From: Clostridia bacterium
GTDB lineage: Bacteria > Bacillota > Clostridia > DUPQ01
Direction: 5' to 3'
Assembly: GCA_028690885.1 (NCBI GenBank)
Contig: JAQVAJ010000025.1
Location: forward strand, 1-10,516
Length of the DNA: 10,516 nt
Shown: positions 1 through 5,800 of the stretch, piece after piece
Layout of the letters: each line of letters opens with the position of its first letter
How positions within the stretch are numbered: position 1 is the first letter of the stretch
Notes under the pieces: generated by a model
What the model saw: the letters and a program-made list of their open reading frames with translations, nothing else
Told to the model about the DNA's origin: nothing
Database searches by the model: none
Position numbers and translations under genes: made by a program

Positions 1-287
1 TAAACTCCAGGTATGATGGAAAGAAATCAATGAATTTTATTCTTTTAACACTGGTTTCACCATTTACAGCAGGAATCGCATCATTAGTCTGGATGCACAG
101 AATCTCCAATCGTACCGGTTGGGCGCTTACTCATCGCAGTATAAATTATGAGTTTAACCCAAATACATTCTGGCTTTGGGCAATTTTAGGTTCAATGATT
201 TTTGTAGGTCCTTTTGTATATGTTCACAAACTTTCGACTGCAATGAATTATATATGTCAGGACTACAATGCAAGAGGATATCAATAA
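1..287 (+). CDS. DUF4234-type small membrane protein, C-terminal part (5' end outside window)
   Basis: The reading frame is open from the left edge to the TAA at 285-287, so the ATG at 30 is probably internal and not the true start. About 94 residues are visible. Ahead of that ATG the frame reads NSRYDGKKS, which matches the usual linker between the two halves of DUF4234-type proteins. Two hydrophobic segments follow, roughly FILLTLVSPFTAGIASLVWM and, about 25 residues later, FWLWAILGSMIFVGPFVYVH. The tail is short and polar with MNxxxxDYN, also familiar from this family. Members are small, often zinc-ribbon-tethered membrane proteins with no established function. The family assignment rests on remembered sequence pattern. 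The membrane location is well supported by the hydrophobic segments. A terminator 18 bases downstream ends the transcript. Confidence 0.72.
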   Translation, partial: NSRYDGKKSMNFILLTLVSPFTAGIASLVWMHRISNRTGWALTHRSINYEFNPNTFWLWAILGSMIFVGPFVYVHKLSTAMNYICQDYNARGYQ

Positions 288-304
288 AATTCAGTTTATA
301 AAGT

Positions 305-333
305 AAAAAGACTGCATGAGCAGTCTTTTTTTT
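305..333. terminator. Bidirectional intrinsic terminator
   Basis: Perfect 11-bp stem: AAAAAGACTGC (305-315) pairs with GCAGTCTTTTT (320-330) around a 4-base ATGA loop, with a run of eight T on the plus strand. Read on the minus strand, the same stem is followed by TTTTTACTTT. It can therefore end both the DUF4234-type gene and the convergent enolase-superfamily gene, whose stop is at 358-360. Confidence 0.9.
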
Positions 334-357
334 ATAAGTTAAATACAGTTACTTTTT

Positions 358-1605
358 TTACAAAAATATTCCTCCACTTTTCTTATGGTAATCATCATTT
401 AGTTGAAATATTCCATTAACAGGTGTTACTGACAAATGATTTTTCAATGGATGTATAGCCATCATTTCAGCCCAATTTACATAGTTCTGTGGTCCATTAC
501 TTTCAATAATGCCAATTTTCATTCCTGGTACTGGTGAAAGTCTTGACGCATAGTTTTTATTAATTTCCACAAGAAGAGGTGTCACAGTTAAATCTGCACA
601 GAAGAGCGCTATATTATTTTCTATTGCCAATTTTGCAATCTTATTTGTAGCAGTGATGGTTTTAGCAATTGGCTTTAAAGCAAAAGCCTTATATCCTAAA
701 TTAATTTTCTTTTTTGCGTCATAAACATCATGTACAGACTCATCAGCTGCAACTGTGACTTCAATATTTGAAACATTTAAATCGTTTTCCTCATCAAAAG
801 GTTCTTCAAGTAATATTATCCTATCAAATGCACCGATTAATTTTGTATACTCTAAAAGTTTTATCACCCTATCTATAGTGTCGTATCTGCCATTTGCATC
901 CAAGTAATATGCAACATAACCGTTATCTGTATATTCAGATTTATAATCTGTTAAAACTGAATGTATTTCCGCTATTCTTTTTTTATCCTGTTCAAGCATC
1001 TTATTTTTATCATTATCTCTGTCAGGATCTGCTCCTATCTTTATTTTAAATACACATACCCCATCATCAGCTAATTGTTTAATCTGTTCTATTGAGGTAT
1101 TGTATGAAATTAATGGAATAAGTGCGAGTTTATCTTGCTTAACCTGAAATACTTCATTATCAAAAGCAAATGAGGAATAATTGAATGCTTGCATTTCTTT
1201 GCAATAAAGCAGTCTAAGAGCATTATCAATTGGAACCATTGCATTTAAGATAAATGTCTTTCTAGGAGAAAACTGAAGAATATCTTTTGCATATTTCATA
1301 CCCTGGGTATATAAAAAGTCAAATAAATCGCCAGGCTTTTCATATTCCTTATCTACTAATAATTCGCAAAGATGCTGAGTTATTGAAAACATAAGTTCAT
1401 TTGATTTACTCTCCCCTATTTTTGAATAGACATTACCATCTGACCATAAAACTCCTTGTATCGAACTGCCAGATGAAAAATTTTTAAAAGTTTTCAATTT
1501 AACAGTCGTTATCCAAATACTGCTGGAATAGCTTCCCTTAAATCCAAATGGTGAGTTGAGTGGTTCGATTACCTTTGAACAGTCTGAAAATTTAATTTTT
1601 ATCAT
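358..1605 (-). CDS. Enolase-superfamily enzyme (muconate-lactonizing/mandelate racemase-like), substrate unknown
   Basis: Predicted cytoplasmic, 415 residues, a normal length for the family. Residues 1-150 form the capping domain and about 160-400 the TIM barrel. The barrel shows the expected active-site series: KIK at 187-189 (second strand), metal ligands at D236 (YLDANGRY), E267 or E268 (LLEEPF) and D288 (AADES), then K311 in ALKP. A KxK pair plus a lysine on the sixth strand is the muconate-lactonizing-enzyme/dipeptide-epimerase pattern. Such enzymes remove the proton alpha to a carboxylate with Mg2+ help, giving racemisation, epimerisation, cycloisomerisation or elimination. Which of these occurs here cannot be read. 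The ATG is at 1603-1605, with AAGAGG eight bases ahead on the minus strand. The gene diverges from the AraC-type regulator gene and shares its upstream region, suggesting control by that regulator. Confidence 0.88.
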   Translation of the reverse strand: MIKIKFSDCSKVIEPLNSPFGFKGSYSSSIWITTVKLKTFKNFSSGSSIQGVLWSDGNVYSKIGESKSNELMFSITQHLCELLVDKEYEKPGDLFDFLYTQGMKYAKDILQFSPRKTFILNAMVPIDNALRLLYCKEMQAFNYSSFAFDNEVFQVKQDKLALIPLISYNTSIEQIKQLADDGVCVFKIKIGADPDRDNDKNKMLEQDKKRIAEIHSVLTDYKSEYTDNGYVAYYLDANGRYDTIDRVIKLLEYTKLIGAFDRIILLEEPFDEENDLNVSNIEVTVAADESVHDVYDAKKKINLGYKAFALKPIAKTITATNKIAKLAIENNIALFCADLTVTPLLVEINKNYASRLSPVPGMKIGIIESNGPQNYVNWAEMMAIHPLKNHLSVTPVNGIFQLNDDYHKKSGGIFL

Positions 1606-1832
1606 AAAGACAACCTCTTTATCTGTTAGTATTATATCATTATAGCATTTTATATGGTTATAAATAGAAAATATGTCTCACAAGTTGTATATTATTGTCT
1701 TTATTTTTATAAATTTTCATCTACAACTTATAATAAACCAATGTTTTATGCATTTATCAATATATATGAGTTATAATTAATTGTGTTGAAATTTTAGTAT
1801 TTTCTGTTACACTTAGGTTAAGGTGACATAAC
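1606..1832. promoter_or_regulatory. Divergent promoter region between enolase-like gene and araC-type gene
   Basis: This 227-base, very AT-rich gap holds the start signals of both transcripts. On the minus strand there are two possible -10 boxes, TATAAT at 1639-1644 and at 1631-1636, neither with a good -35, as expected for an activator-dependent promoter. On the plus strand a TATAAT at 1772-1777 is a candidate -10, again without a clear -35; a second TATAAT lies at 1729-1734. The AraC-type gene has AAGGTGA at 1820-1826, six bases before its ATG. Promoter positions are inferred from motif matching only. Confidence 0.5.
1682..1729. repeat. Spaced inverted repeat AAGTTGTA / TACAACTT in the divergent gap
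   Basis: AAGTTGTA at 1682-1689 and its exact reverse complement TACAACTT at 1722-1729 have centres 40 bases apart, about four helical turns. The left copy sits in the small dyad ACAA-G-TTGT. Placement near the middle of the divergent gap suits a regulator acting on both promoters. In this AT-rich DNA an 8-base match could still arise by chance. Confidence 0.35.
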
Positions 1833-2642
1833 ATGCATAAAACAAATATCTGCAAAATAACTACATATTGGGTCGAGAAATGTGTTTATCCTGAAAATAA
1901 TGCTATCAATCCTCATGTTCATGATTTCTTCCATTGTTTATGTGTTCTTGAAGGCAAAGGAAAAATGACATCAGATAAAATGGTTTATGACATGAACAAA
2001 AACAGTATATTTTTTATAAAACCTAACGAACAGCATGGTTTTGAAAACATCTCAAAACATAATTTGATAACATATGAGATTAAATTTGATACTCAGCAGG
2101 AGGATTTAAAATACAAACTTATAAATCTTCCCTTTCATATAAATTCATCTGATTATATAAATAATTTGTTCAGCATGGCATATGAAGAAGCAAAAATTAA
2201 AAGACCATACAATACTGAAATGATGAATGCATATATTGTTCAGATTCTATATACTTTACTCAGAACAGAAAATCACTCAAATCAAGTAATTGAAAACCTT
2301 GATAATCCTAATAAAACTGATGGATTTAACAAGGTGGTTCAATATATAGACCGAAATATTTCTAAGGATTTATCACTTGAACAATTATCAGAATATGTTC
2401 ATCTGGAAAAAGTATATTTTTTAAAAAAGTTTACAAAACTTACAGGCCTTACTCCAATGAAATACATAAAGACTATGCGCATGAAGAAAGCAAAGACACT
2501 ACTTCAGTTTTCAGATATGTCAATAACCATGATAGCTGAATCAGTAGGATTTAAAAATATTCAGTATTTCAGCAGAGTCTTTACTGAGTACTACAATGTT
2601 AACCCAAGCCTTTATAGAAGTAGTTTCTACAAAAAAAAGTAA
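1833..2642 (+). CDS. AraC-family transcriptional regulator with N-terminal cupin sensor
   Basis: 269 residues. The N-terminal part (about 20-90) is an AraC-type cupin ligand-binding fold: PHVHDFF at 27-33, then a short-stranded stretch ending in KPNEQHGFENI at 63-73. The C-terminal 100 residues are the two helix-turn-helix motifs: the first at about 180-216 (LSLEQLSEYVHLEKVYFLKKF, then TGLTPMKYIKTMR), the second at about 229-262 (ITMIAESVGF, then YFSRVFTEYYNVNPSLYR). Cupin-type AraC regulators usually sense a small, often sugar-like effector and activate adjacent catabolic genes. This gene opens a three-gene operon with the C-N hydrolase and Gfo/Idh genes and diverges from the enolase-like gene, so it is the likely local activator of both transcripts. 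The effector is not identifiable. Confidence 0.93.
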   Translation: MHKTNICKITTYWVEKCVYPENNAINPHVHDFFHCLCVLEGKGKMTSDKMVYDMNKNSIFFIKPNEQHGFENISKHNLITYEIKFDTQQEDLKYKLINLPFHINSSDYINNLFSMAYEEAKIKRPYNTEMMNAYIVQILYTLLRTENHSNQVIENLDNPNKTDGFNKVVQYIDRNISKDLSLEQLSEYVHLEKVYFLKKFTKLTGLTPMKYIKTMRMKKAKTLLQFSDMSITMIAESVGFKNIQYFSRVFTEYYNVNPSLYRSSFYKKK

Positions 2643-2646
2643 GGAG
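2640..2646 (+). promoter_or_regulatory. Ribosome-binding site overlapping the araC stop codon
   Basis: The TAA stop of the regulator gene (2640-2642) is the first part of TAAGGAG, the ribosome-binding site of the hydrolase gene, seven bases ahead of its ATG at 2654. This arrangement supports co-transcription and probable translational coupling. Confidence 0.8.
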
Positions 2647-2653
2647 ATCAAGC

Positions 2654-3595
2654 ATGTCAAAACTAACTAGAATTTCCGTAATGTCTTCAAAAGGTCCTGA
2701 TTCAAAAGGATACAATGATATAAAAGCGTTAAATCAGATAAACAGCGATTATTGGAGTGAAAAAATTGAAAATGTTCTTGATTCTGCTCCAGATATAATC
2801 ATCCTTCCAGAAAACTGTGACCGATTCACAGATTTTTCCTATAAGCAGCAGTTAGCATATATCACAAATGGCGGTTCTATCGAAAATCTGATAGTGAAAA
2901 TGGCAAAAAAATATAAAACTAATATAACTTATCCAGGTATACGTATTGATGACAAAGACTATAAATATCCATATAGAAACTGTATACGCATGTATGGAAA
3001 GGATGGTTCTTTAGTAAATATTTATGACAAAAATCATGTTATGATTGATGAAAATGAAATAGGTATTGGGTATGGTCAAGATCCGAAAGTATATCAGCTT
3101 GATAAAATCAGGATAGCTTCTGGTATCTGTTTTGATTTAAATTTCGACACTCTTATAGAAGCATATAAACCTCAGAACCCTGAGCTGATTATTTTTTCAT
3201 CAAATTATCATGGTGGACTAAAACAGGACCAATGGGCTTACTCCTTAAGAAGCTACATGGCAAGTGCAATTACCAATAATACAAGCAGAATTATTAATCC
3301 TTTTGGTGATGTTATTGCTTGTACAACTAATTACTACGATTATGTTACAGCAGAAGTAAATCTGGATTTTGAAATTGTTCATCTGGACTATAACATGCAT
3401 AAAATAAAAGAGGCGAAAAGAAAATTCAAACAATCACTAACTGTATATGATCCTGGAAATGTAGCAACTGTCTTACTTACTTATGAGGATAATGACAGAT
3501 GTATAAAAGATGTTTTAAATGAGTATGAAATCGAAACTTACGACGAATATCTCAAAAGAACCATTGAACATAGAAAAAACCACATACTTATATAA
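2654..3595 (+). CDS. Nitrilase-superfamily carbon-nitrogen hydrolase
   Basis: 313 residues, predicted cytoplasmic. The nitrilase catalytic triad is intact: E53 in ILPEN, K126 in YDKNH and C159 in SGICFDLNF. A further conserved glutamate is probably E133 or E135, just after the lysine motif. Enzymes of this fold hydrolyse C-N bonds of amides, carbamoyl groups or nitriles through a cysteine thioester, releasing a carboxylate and ammonia or an amine. The sequence does not match the classic nitrilase, beta-ureidopropionase or NAD synthetase branches strongly enough to name a substrate. A C-terminal stretch of about 40 residues (270-313) extends past the core fold and is charged. The gene lies between the AraC-type regulator and the Gfo/Idh gene in one operon. 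Superfamily call is firm, substrate unknown. Confidence 0.9.
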   Translation: MSKLTRISVMSSKGPDSKGYNDIKALNQINSDYWSEKIENVLDSAPDIIILPENCDRFTDFSYKQQLAYITNGGSIENLIVKMAKKYKTNITYPGIRIDDKDYKYPYRNCIRMYGKDGSLVNIYDKNHVMIDENEIGIGYGQDPKVYQLDKIRIASGICFDLNFDTLIEAYKPQNPELIIFSSNYHGGLKQDQWAYSLRSYMASAITNNTSRIINPFGDVIACTTNYYDYVTAEVNLDFEIVHLDYNMHKIKEAKRKFKQSLTVYDPGNVATVLLTYEDNDRCIKDVLNEYEIETYDEYLKRTIEHRKNHILI

Positions 3596-3601
3596 AAATT
3601 T

Positions 3602-3607
3602 AGGAGG
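3602..3607 (+). promoter_or_regulatory. AGGAGG ribosome-binding site fixing the Gfo/Idh start
   Basis: AGGAGG lies four bases ahead of the ATG at 3612. It falls within an open frame that extends back to an ATG at 3519 inside the hydrolase gene. The Rossmann-fold beta strand (KVAVIGAGG) begins right after 3612, so 3612 is the start. Confidence 0.85.
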
Positions 3608-3611
3608 AATT

Positions 3612-4637
3612 ATGAAAAAGCAAGTTAAAGTAGCAGTTATAGGTGCAGGAGGAATAGCAAACTCTGTTCATCTTCCAAGTCTTTCAGAAATTAAAGAATG
3701 CAAAATAGTTGCAATATGTGATCTTGTTGAAGAGAAAGCAAAAAGAGCAGCTGATAAGTATTCAATACCAAAAACTTATGTACTTATGAATGAAATGCTG
3801 GAAAAGGAAGAAATTGATGGAGTATTCTGTCTTGTACAACCAGACCTTCTCTACAGAGTCGCTTATGACTGTTTATCTGCAGGTAAAGACATATTCATGG
3901 AAAAACCAGCAGGATTGAATTCATACCAAGCTGAGTCACTAGCAAGAAGAGCATCTTCACTAGATAAACTTATACAAGTTGGAATGAACAGACGTTATGT
4001 ACCATTAGTACAGTACGTATTTGACAAAATGAAAAAAACTACAGTAATAAATCAGGTTGACGGTTGTTTTATTAAACATACTGATATAGCTGAAATTTGG
4101 CATTTCACTGATGCATTTTCCTGCGATATTGTACATGCTGCTGATTTAGTGCGATATTTTGCAGGTGCCGAAGTCACCGATGCAGCAAGCGTTATCTCAA
4201 GAAACAACAGTCCTGTTGATAACAGCTGGAGCTGTGTTATGAGATTTGAAAACGGAGTAACCGGTACATTGAGAGGAAATTATCAGACAGCTGCTAGAAT
4301 TCACAATTTCGAAATTCATGGAGCAGATGCAAGCGCATACATAAATCTTGGATTCCCAGGAACAAAAGGATGTGATGCGACGATAATATACGCATCAGGT
4401 AAAAATATTTATTCACAAGCTGCAGCAGGTGCATCAGTATCCAATATAGAGCACATAGATGGAATTGAGCTTAGTAAAGGTAATGATTCTTTATATTCAC
4501 ATTACGGCTATAAACAGGAGGACGAGGCATTCATAAGATACCTTATGAATAAGGAAAAGCCAATCTGCCTGATTGATGATGCTGCAAAATCCATGAAACT
4601 GGTTGAAATGCTTGTTGAAAACAGGATTAATGCATAA
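3612..4637 (+). CDS. Gfo/Idh/MocA-family NAD(P)-dependent oxidoreductase
   Basis: 341 residues from the ATG at 3612, the normal family length. The N-terminal Rossmann domain (about 5-125) opens with VAVIGAGGIA (8-16, GxGxxA nucleotide-binding loop) and has the family hallmark MEKPAG at 96-101, where K98 is the usual catalytic lysine. The C-terminal alpha/beta domain has D172 and H175 in CDIVHAADL, the expected positions of the substrate-binding and catalytic Asp/His pair. The family oxidises or reduces hydroxyl/keto groups on sugars, inositols, amino-sugars and related compounds. It is the last gene of the regulator-hydrolase operon and starts 16 bases after the hydrolase stop. A hairpin terminator follows about 45 bases after its stop. 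The specific substrate is not recognisable. Confidence 0.92.
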   Translation: MKKQVKVAVIGAGGIANSVHLPSLSEIKECKIVAICDLVEEKAKRAADKYSIPKTYVLMNEMLEKEEIDGVFCLVQPDLLYRVAYDCLSAGKDIFMEKPAGLNSYQAESLARRASSLDKLIQVGMNRRYVPLVQYVFDKMKKTTVINQVDGCFIKHTDIAEIWHFTDAFSCDIVHAADLVRYFAGAEVTDAASVISRNNSPVDNSWSCVMRFENGVTGTLRGNYQTAARIHNFEIHGADASAYINLGFPGTKGCDATIIYASGKNIYSQAAAGASVSNIEHIDGIELSKGNDSLYSHYGYKQEDEAFIRYLMNKEKPICLIDDAAKSMKLVEMLVENRINA

Positions 4638-4680
4638 GAATAGACAAAGATATTATTAATAACTATATAGATGTATAAAC

Positions 4681-4711
4681 ATAAAGGGAGCTGATATGCT
4701 CCCTTTATTAT
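4681..4711. terminator. Bidirectional hairpin terminator between convergent genes
   Basis: Perfect 11-bp stem ATAAAGGGAGC (4681-4691) with GCTCCCTTTAT (4698-4708), 6-base loop. The T-run is modest on both strands because it is partly built into the stem. It lies between the stops of the Gfo/Idh gene (4637) and the convergent SDR gene (4750) and can serve both. A small second hairpin follows, TGCGT 4711-4715 with ACGCA 4720-4724. Confidence 0.75.
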
Positions 4712-4749
4712 GCGTAACAACGCAAATGACAATATGTAAAGATATCATC

Positions 4750-5493
4750 TTATGGCATTAATATACCGCCGTTAGGTGAGATCGTCTGTCCTGTAACATA
4801 TTTAGCATCAATTAGATACTCCATGCAGTCAGCTATGTCCTCAACTTCTCCAATTTCTCCCAAAGGAATTGCAGTTTTTAAAGCAGCTACTGCTTTTTGG
4901 TCAGCATGTCTTAACATATCTGTCCAAATCATCCCTGGTGCAATACAATTGACTCTGATGTTTTTGGGTCCGAATTCAACAGCTAGACCTCTTGTGAAGC
5001 CTATTACACCGCTTTTTGCAGCACAGTAATCAGCTTGCTCCGCTACACCCATCATTCCTCCGATAGATGCTATGTTAATAATGTCCCCTTCATTATTGCT
5101 TGCCATATAAGGCAGTACTACATGAGTCATGTGAAGATAACTCATTAAATTTATATTAACAAGCTTTATATATTCATCAGGTGTTATCTTTAAAAAACTC
5201 TTGTTGTTATCTATACCTGCATTATTAACTAGAACATCAATTTTATCTCCAAATGTCTTCACAGTTTCATCAACAAGCCTTTTACATGTATCATAATCAG
5301 AGACATCCCCCTGAATTGCTATGCCTTTAATCTTATACTCTTTCTCAATTTCCTCAATAAGCTCTAAAGTTCCTTCCCTGCTCCTGTCACTAACAAAATT
5401 AACCACAACGTTATATCCCATTGAAGCAAGTTTTTTAACCATAGCTTTTCCTAAACCTCTTGAACCACCTGTCACTATTGCTGTCTTGCTCAT
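4750..5493 (-). CDS. Short-chain dehydrogenase/reductase (FabG-like SDR)
   Basis: 247 residues, classical SDR size. Cofactor loop TGGSRGLG at 8-15, NNAG at 90-93, and the complete catalytic tetrad N114 (NINL), S143 (IASIGG), Y156 and K160 (DYCAAK). The C-terminus VTGQTISPNGG is typical. The arginine in the glycine-rich loop (R12) is common in NADP(H)-preferring members. The overall pattern resembles FabG, 3-oxoacyl-ACP reductase. However, the gene lies alone on its strand next to a catabolic-looking operon and away from any fatty-acid genes, so it may instead oxidise or reduce a sugar-like or hydroxy-acid intermediate. It converges with the Gfo/Idh gene. Its ribosome-binding site is weak (GAAAGG, 11 bases ahead of the ATG). 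Confidence 0.9.
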   Translation of the reverse strand: MSKTAIVTGGSRGLGKAMVKKLASMGYNVVVNFVSDRSREGTLELIEEIEKEYKIKGIAIQGDVSDYDTCKRLVDETVKTFGDKIDVLVNNAGIDNNKSFLKITPDEYIKLVNINLMSYLHMTHVVLPYMASNNEGDIINIASIGGMMGVAEQADYCAAKSGVIGFTRGLAVEFGPKNIRVNCIAPGMIWTDMLRHADQKAVAALKTAIPLGEIGEVEDIADCMEYLIDAKYVTGQTISPNGGILMP

Positions 5494-5570
5494 ATTAATA
5501 CCAGCCTTTCTATTATTTAATAAGCACTTTTAATGCTAAATGAAGTATAAGACATGATTCAAGAACAGTC

Positions 5571-5586
5571 TGTTGCAATTGCAACA
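5571..5586. promoter_or_regulatory. Perfect 16-base palindrome, probable operator
   Basis: TGTTGCAATTGCAACA is its own reverse complement over all 16 bases. If the SDR gene uses the TATACT -10 box at 5544-5549 (minus strand), the palindrome centre falls about 41 bases upstream of the transcription start, overlapping a poor -35. That is where an activator contacting RNA polymerase usually sits. It lies more than 150 bases before the permease -35, so the SDR gene is the likelier target. The regulator is unknown. Confidence 0.55.
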
Positions 5587-5739
5587 TAAGTTTTAAACAA
5601 ATTTCGAACTTACGGTTATTTTTTTATTAAATTACAGTTATATAAAAGTAGCAGCCTCAATATATACTGTTTTTTGTCAGTATTTATACAACATCTTGTG
5701 GAAAAACAAAAAAATGATATATTTTTTAATGGTTTAATA

Positions 5740-5767
5740 TTGACAATTTATTACCTTGTAATATACT
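5740..5767 (+). promoter_or_regulatory. Near-consensus sigma-A promoter of the purine permease
   Basis: TTGACA (5740-5745), 16-base spacer, TATACT (5762-5767). The expected transcription start near 5774 leaves a leader of only about 27 bases, with GGGGG at 5789-5793, seven bases before the ATG. Such a leader is too short to hold a purine riboswitch. Confidence 0.8.
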
Positions 5768-5800
5768 TACATTATATTAAATTCAAAAGGGGGATTTAAA

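Larger units (their letters stand above)
5494..5800. other. 307-base intergenic region: divergent SDR and permease promoters
   Basis: No gene is visible here. From left to right it holds: an imperfect dyad AGCA/TGCT (5523-5537); a possible SDR -10 box (TATACT on the minus strand at 5544-5549); a perfect palindrome (5571-5586); a weak inverted repeat TAAGTT/AACTTA (5587-5612); a short hairpin near 5664-5682 (ATACTG/CAGTAT) without a convincing T-run; and the permease promoter (5740-5767). No riboswitch fold was recognised. Confidence 0.6.

Noticed and set aside
30..287. A complete 85-residue gene starting at the ATG at 30.
   Set aside because: The frame is open back to the window edge and the residues before the ATG fit the protein family, and no ribosome-binding site precedes 30. 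It is better read as the end of a longer gene.
3519..3611. Upstream in-frame extension of the Gfo/Idh gene to an ATG at 3519 (372 residues).
   Set aside because: It would overlap the hydrolase gene by 77 bases, has no ribosome-binding site, and adds 31 residues before the Rossmann strand. AGGAGG at 3602-3607 and the family length support 3612.
5554..5589. Possible 11-residue leader peptide (MIQEQSVAIAT) overlapping the palindrome.
   Set aside because: No ribosome-binding site, no following attenuator hairpin, and it lies far upstream of the permease promoter.
5640..5740. Possible riboswitch or attenuator before the permease (hairpin ATACTG/CAGTAT).
   Set aside because: It lies upstream of the strong promoter at 5740, so it would not be in the main transcript. 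The stem is short with a mismatch and I see no purine aptamer core.
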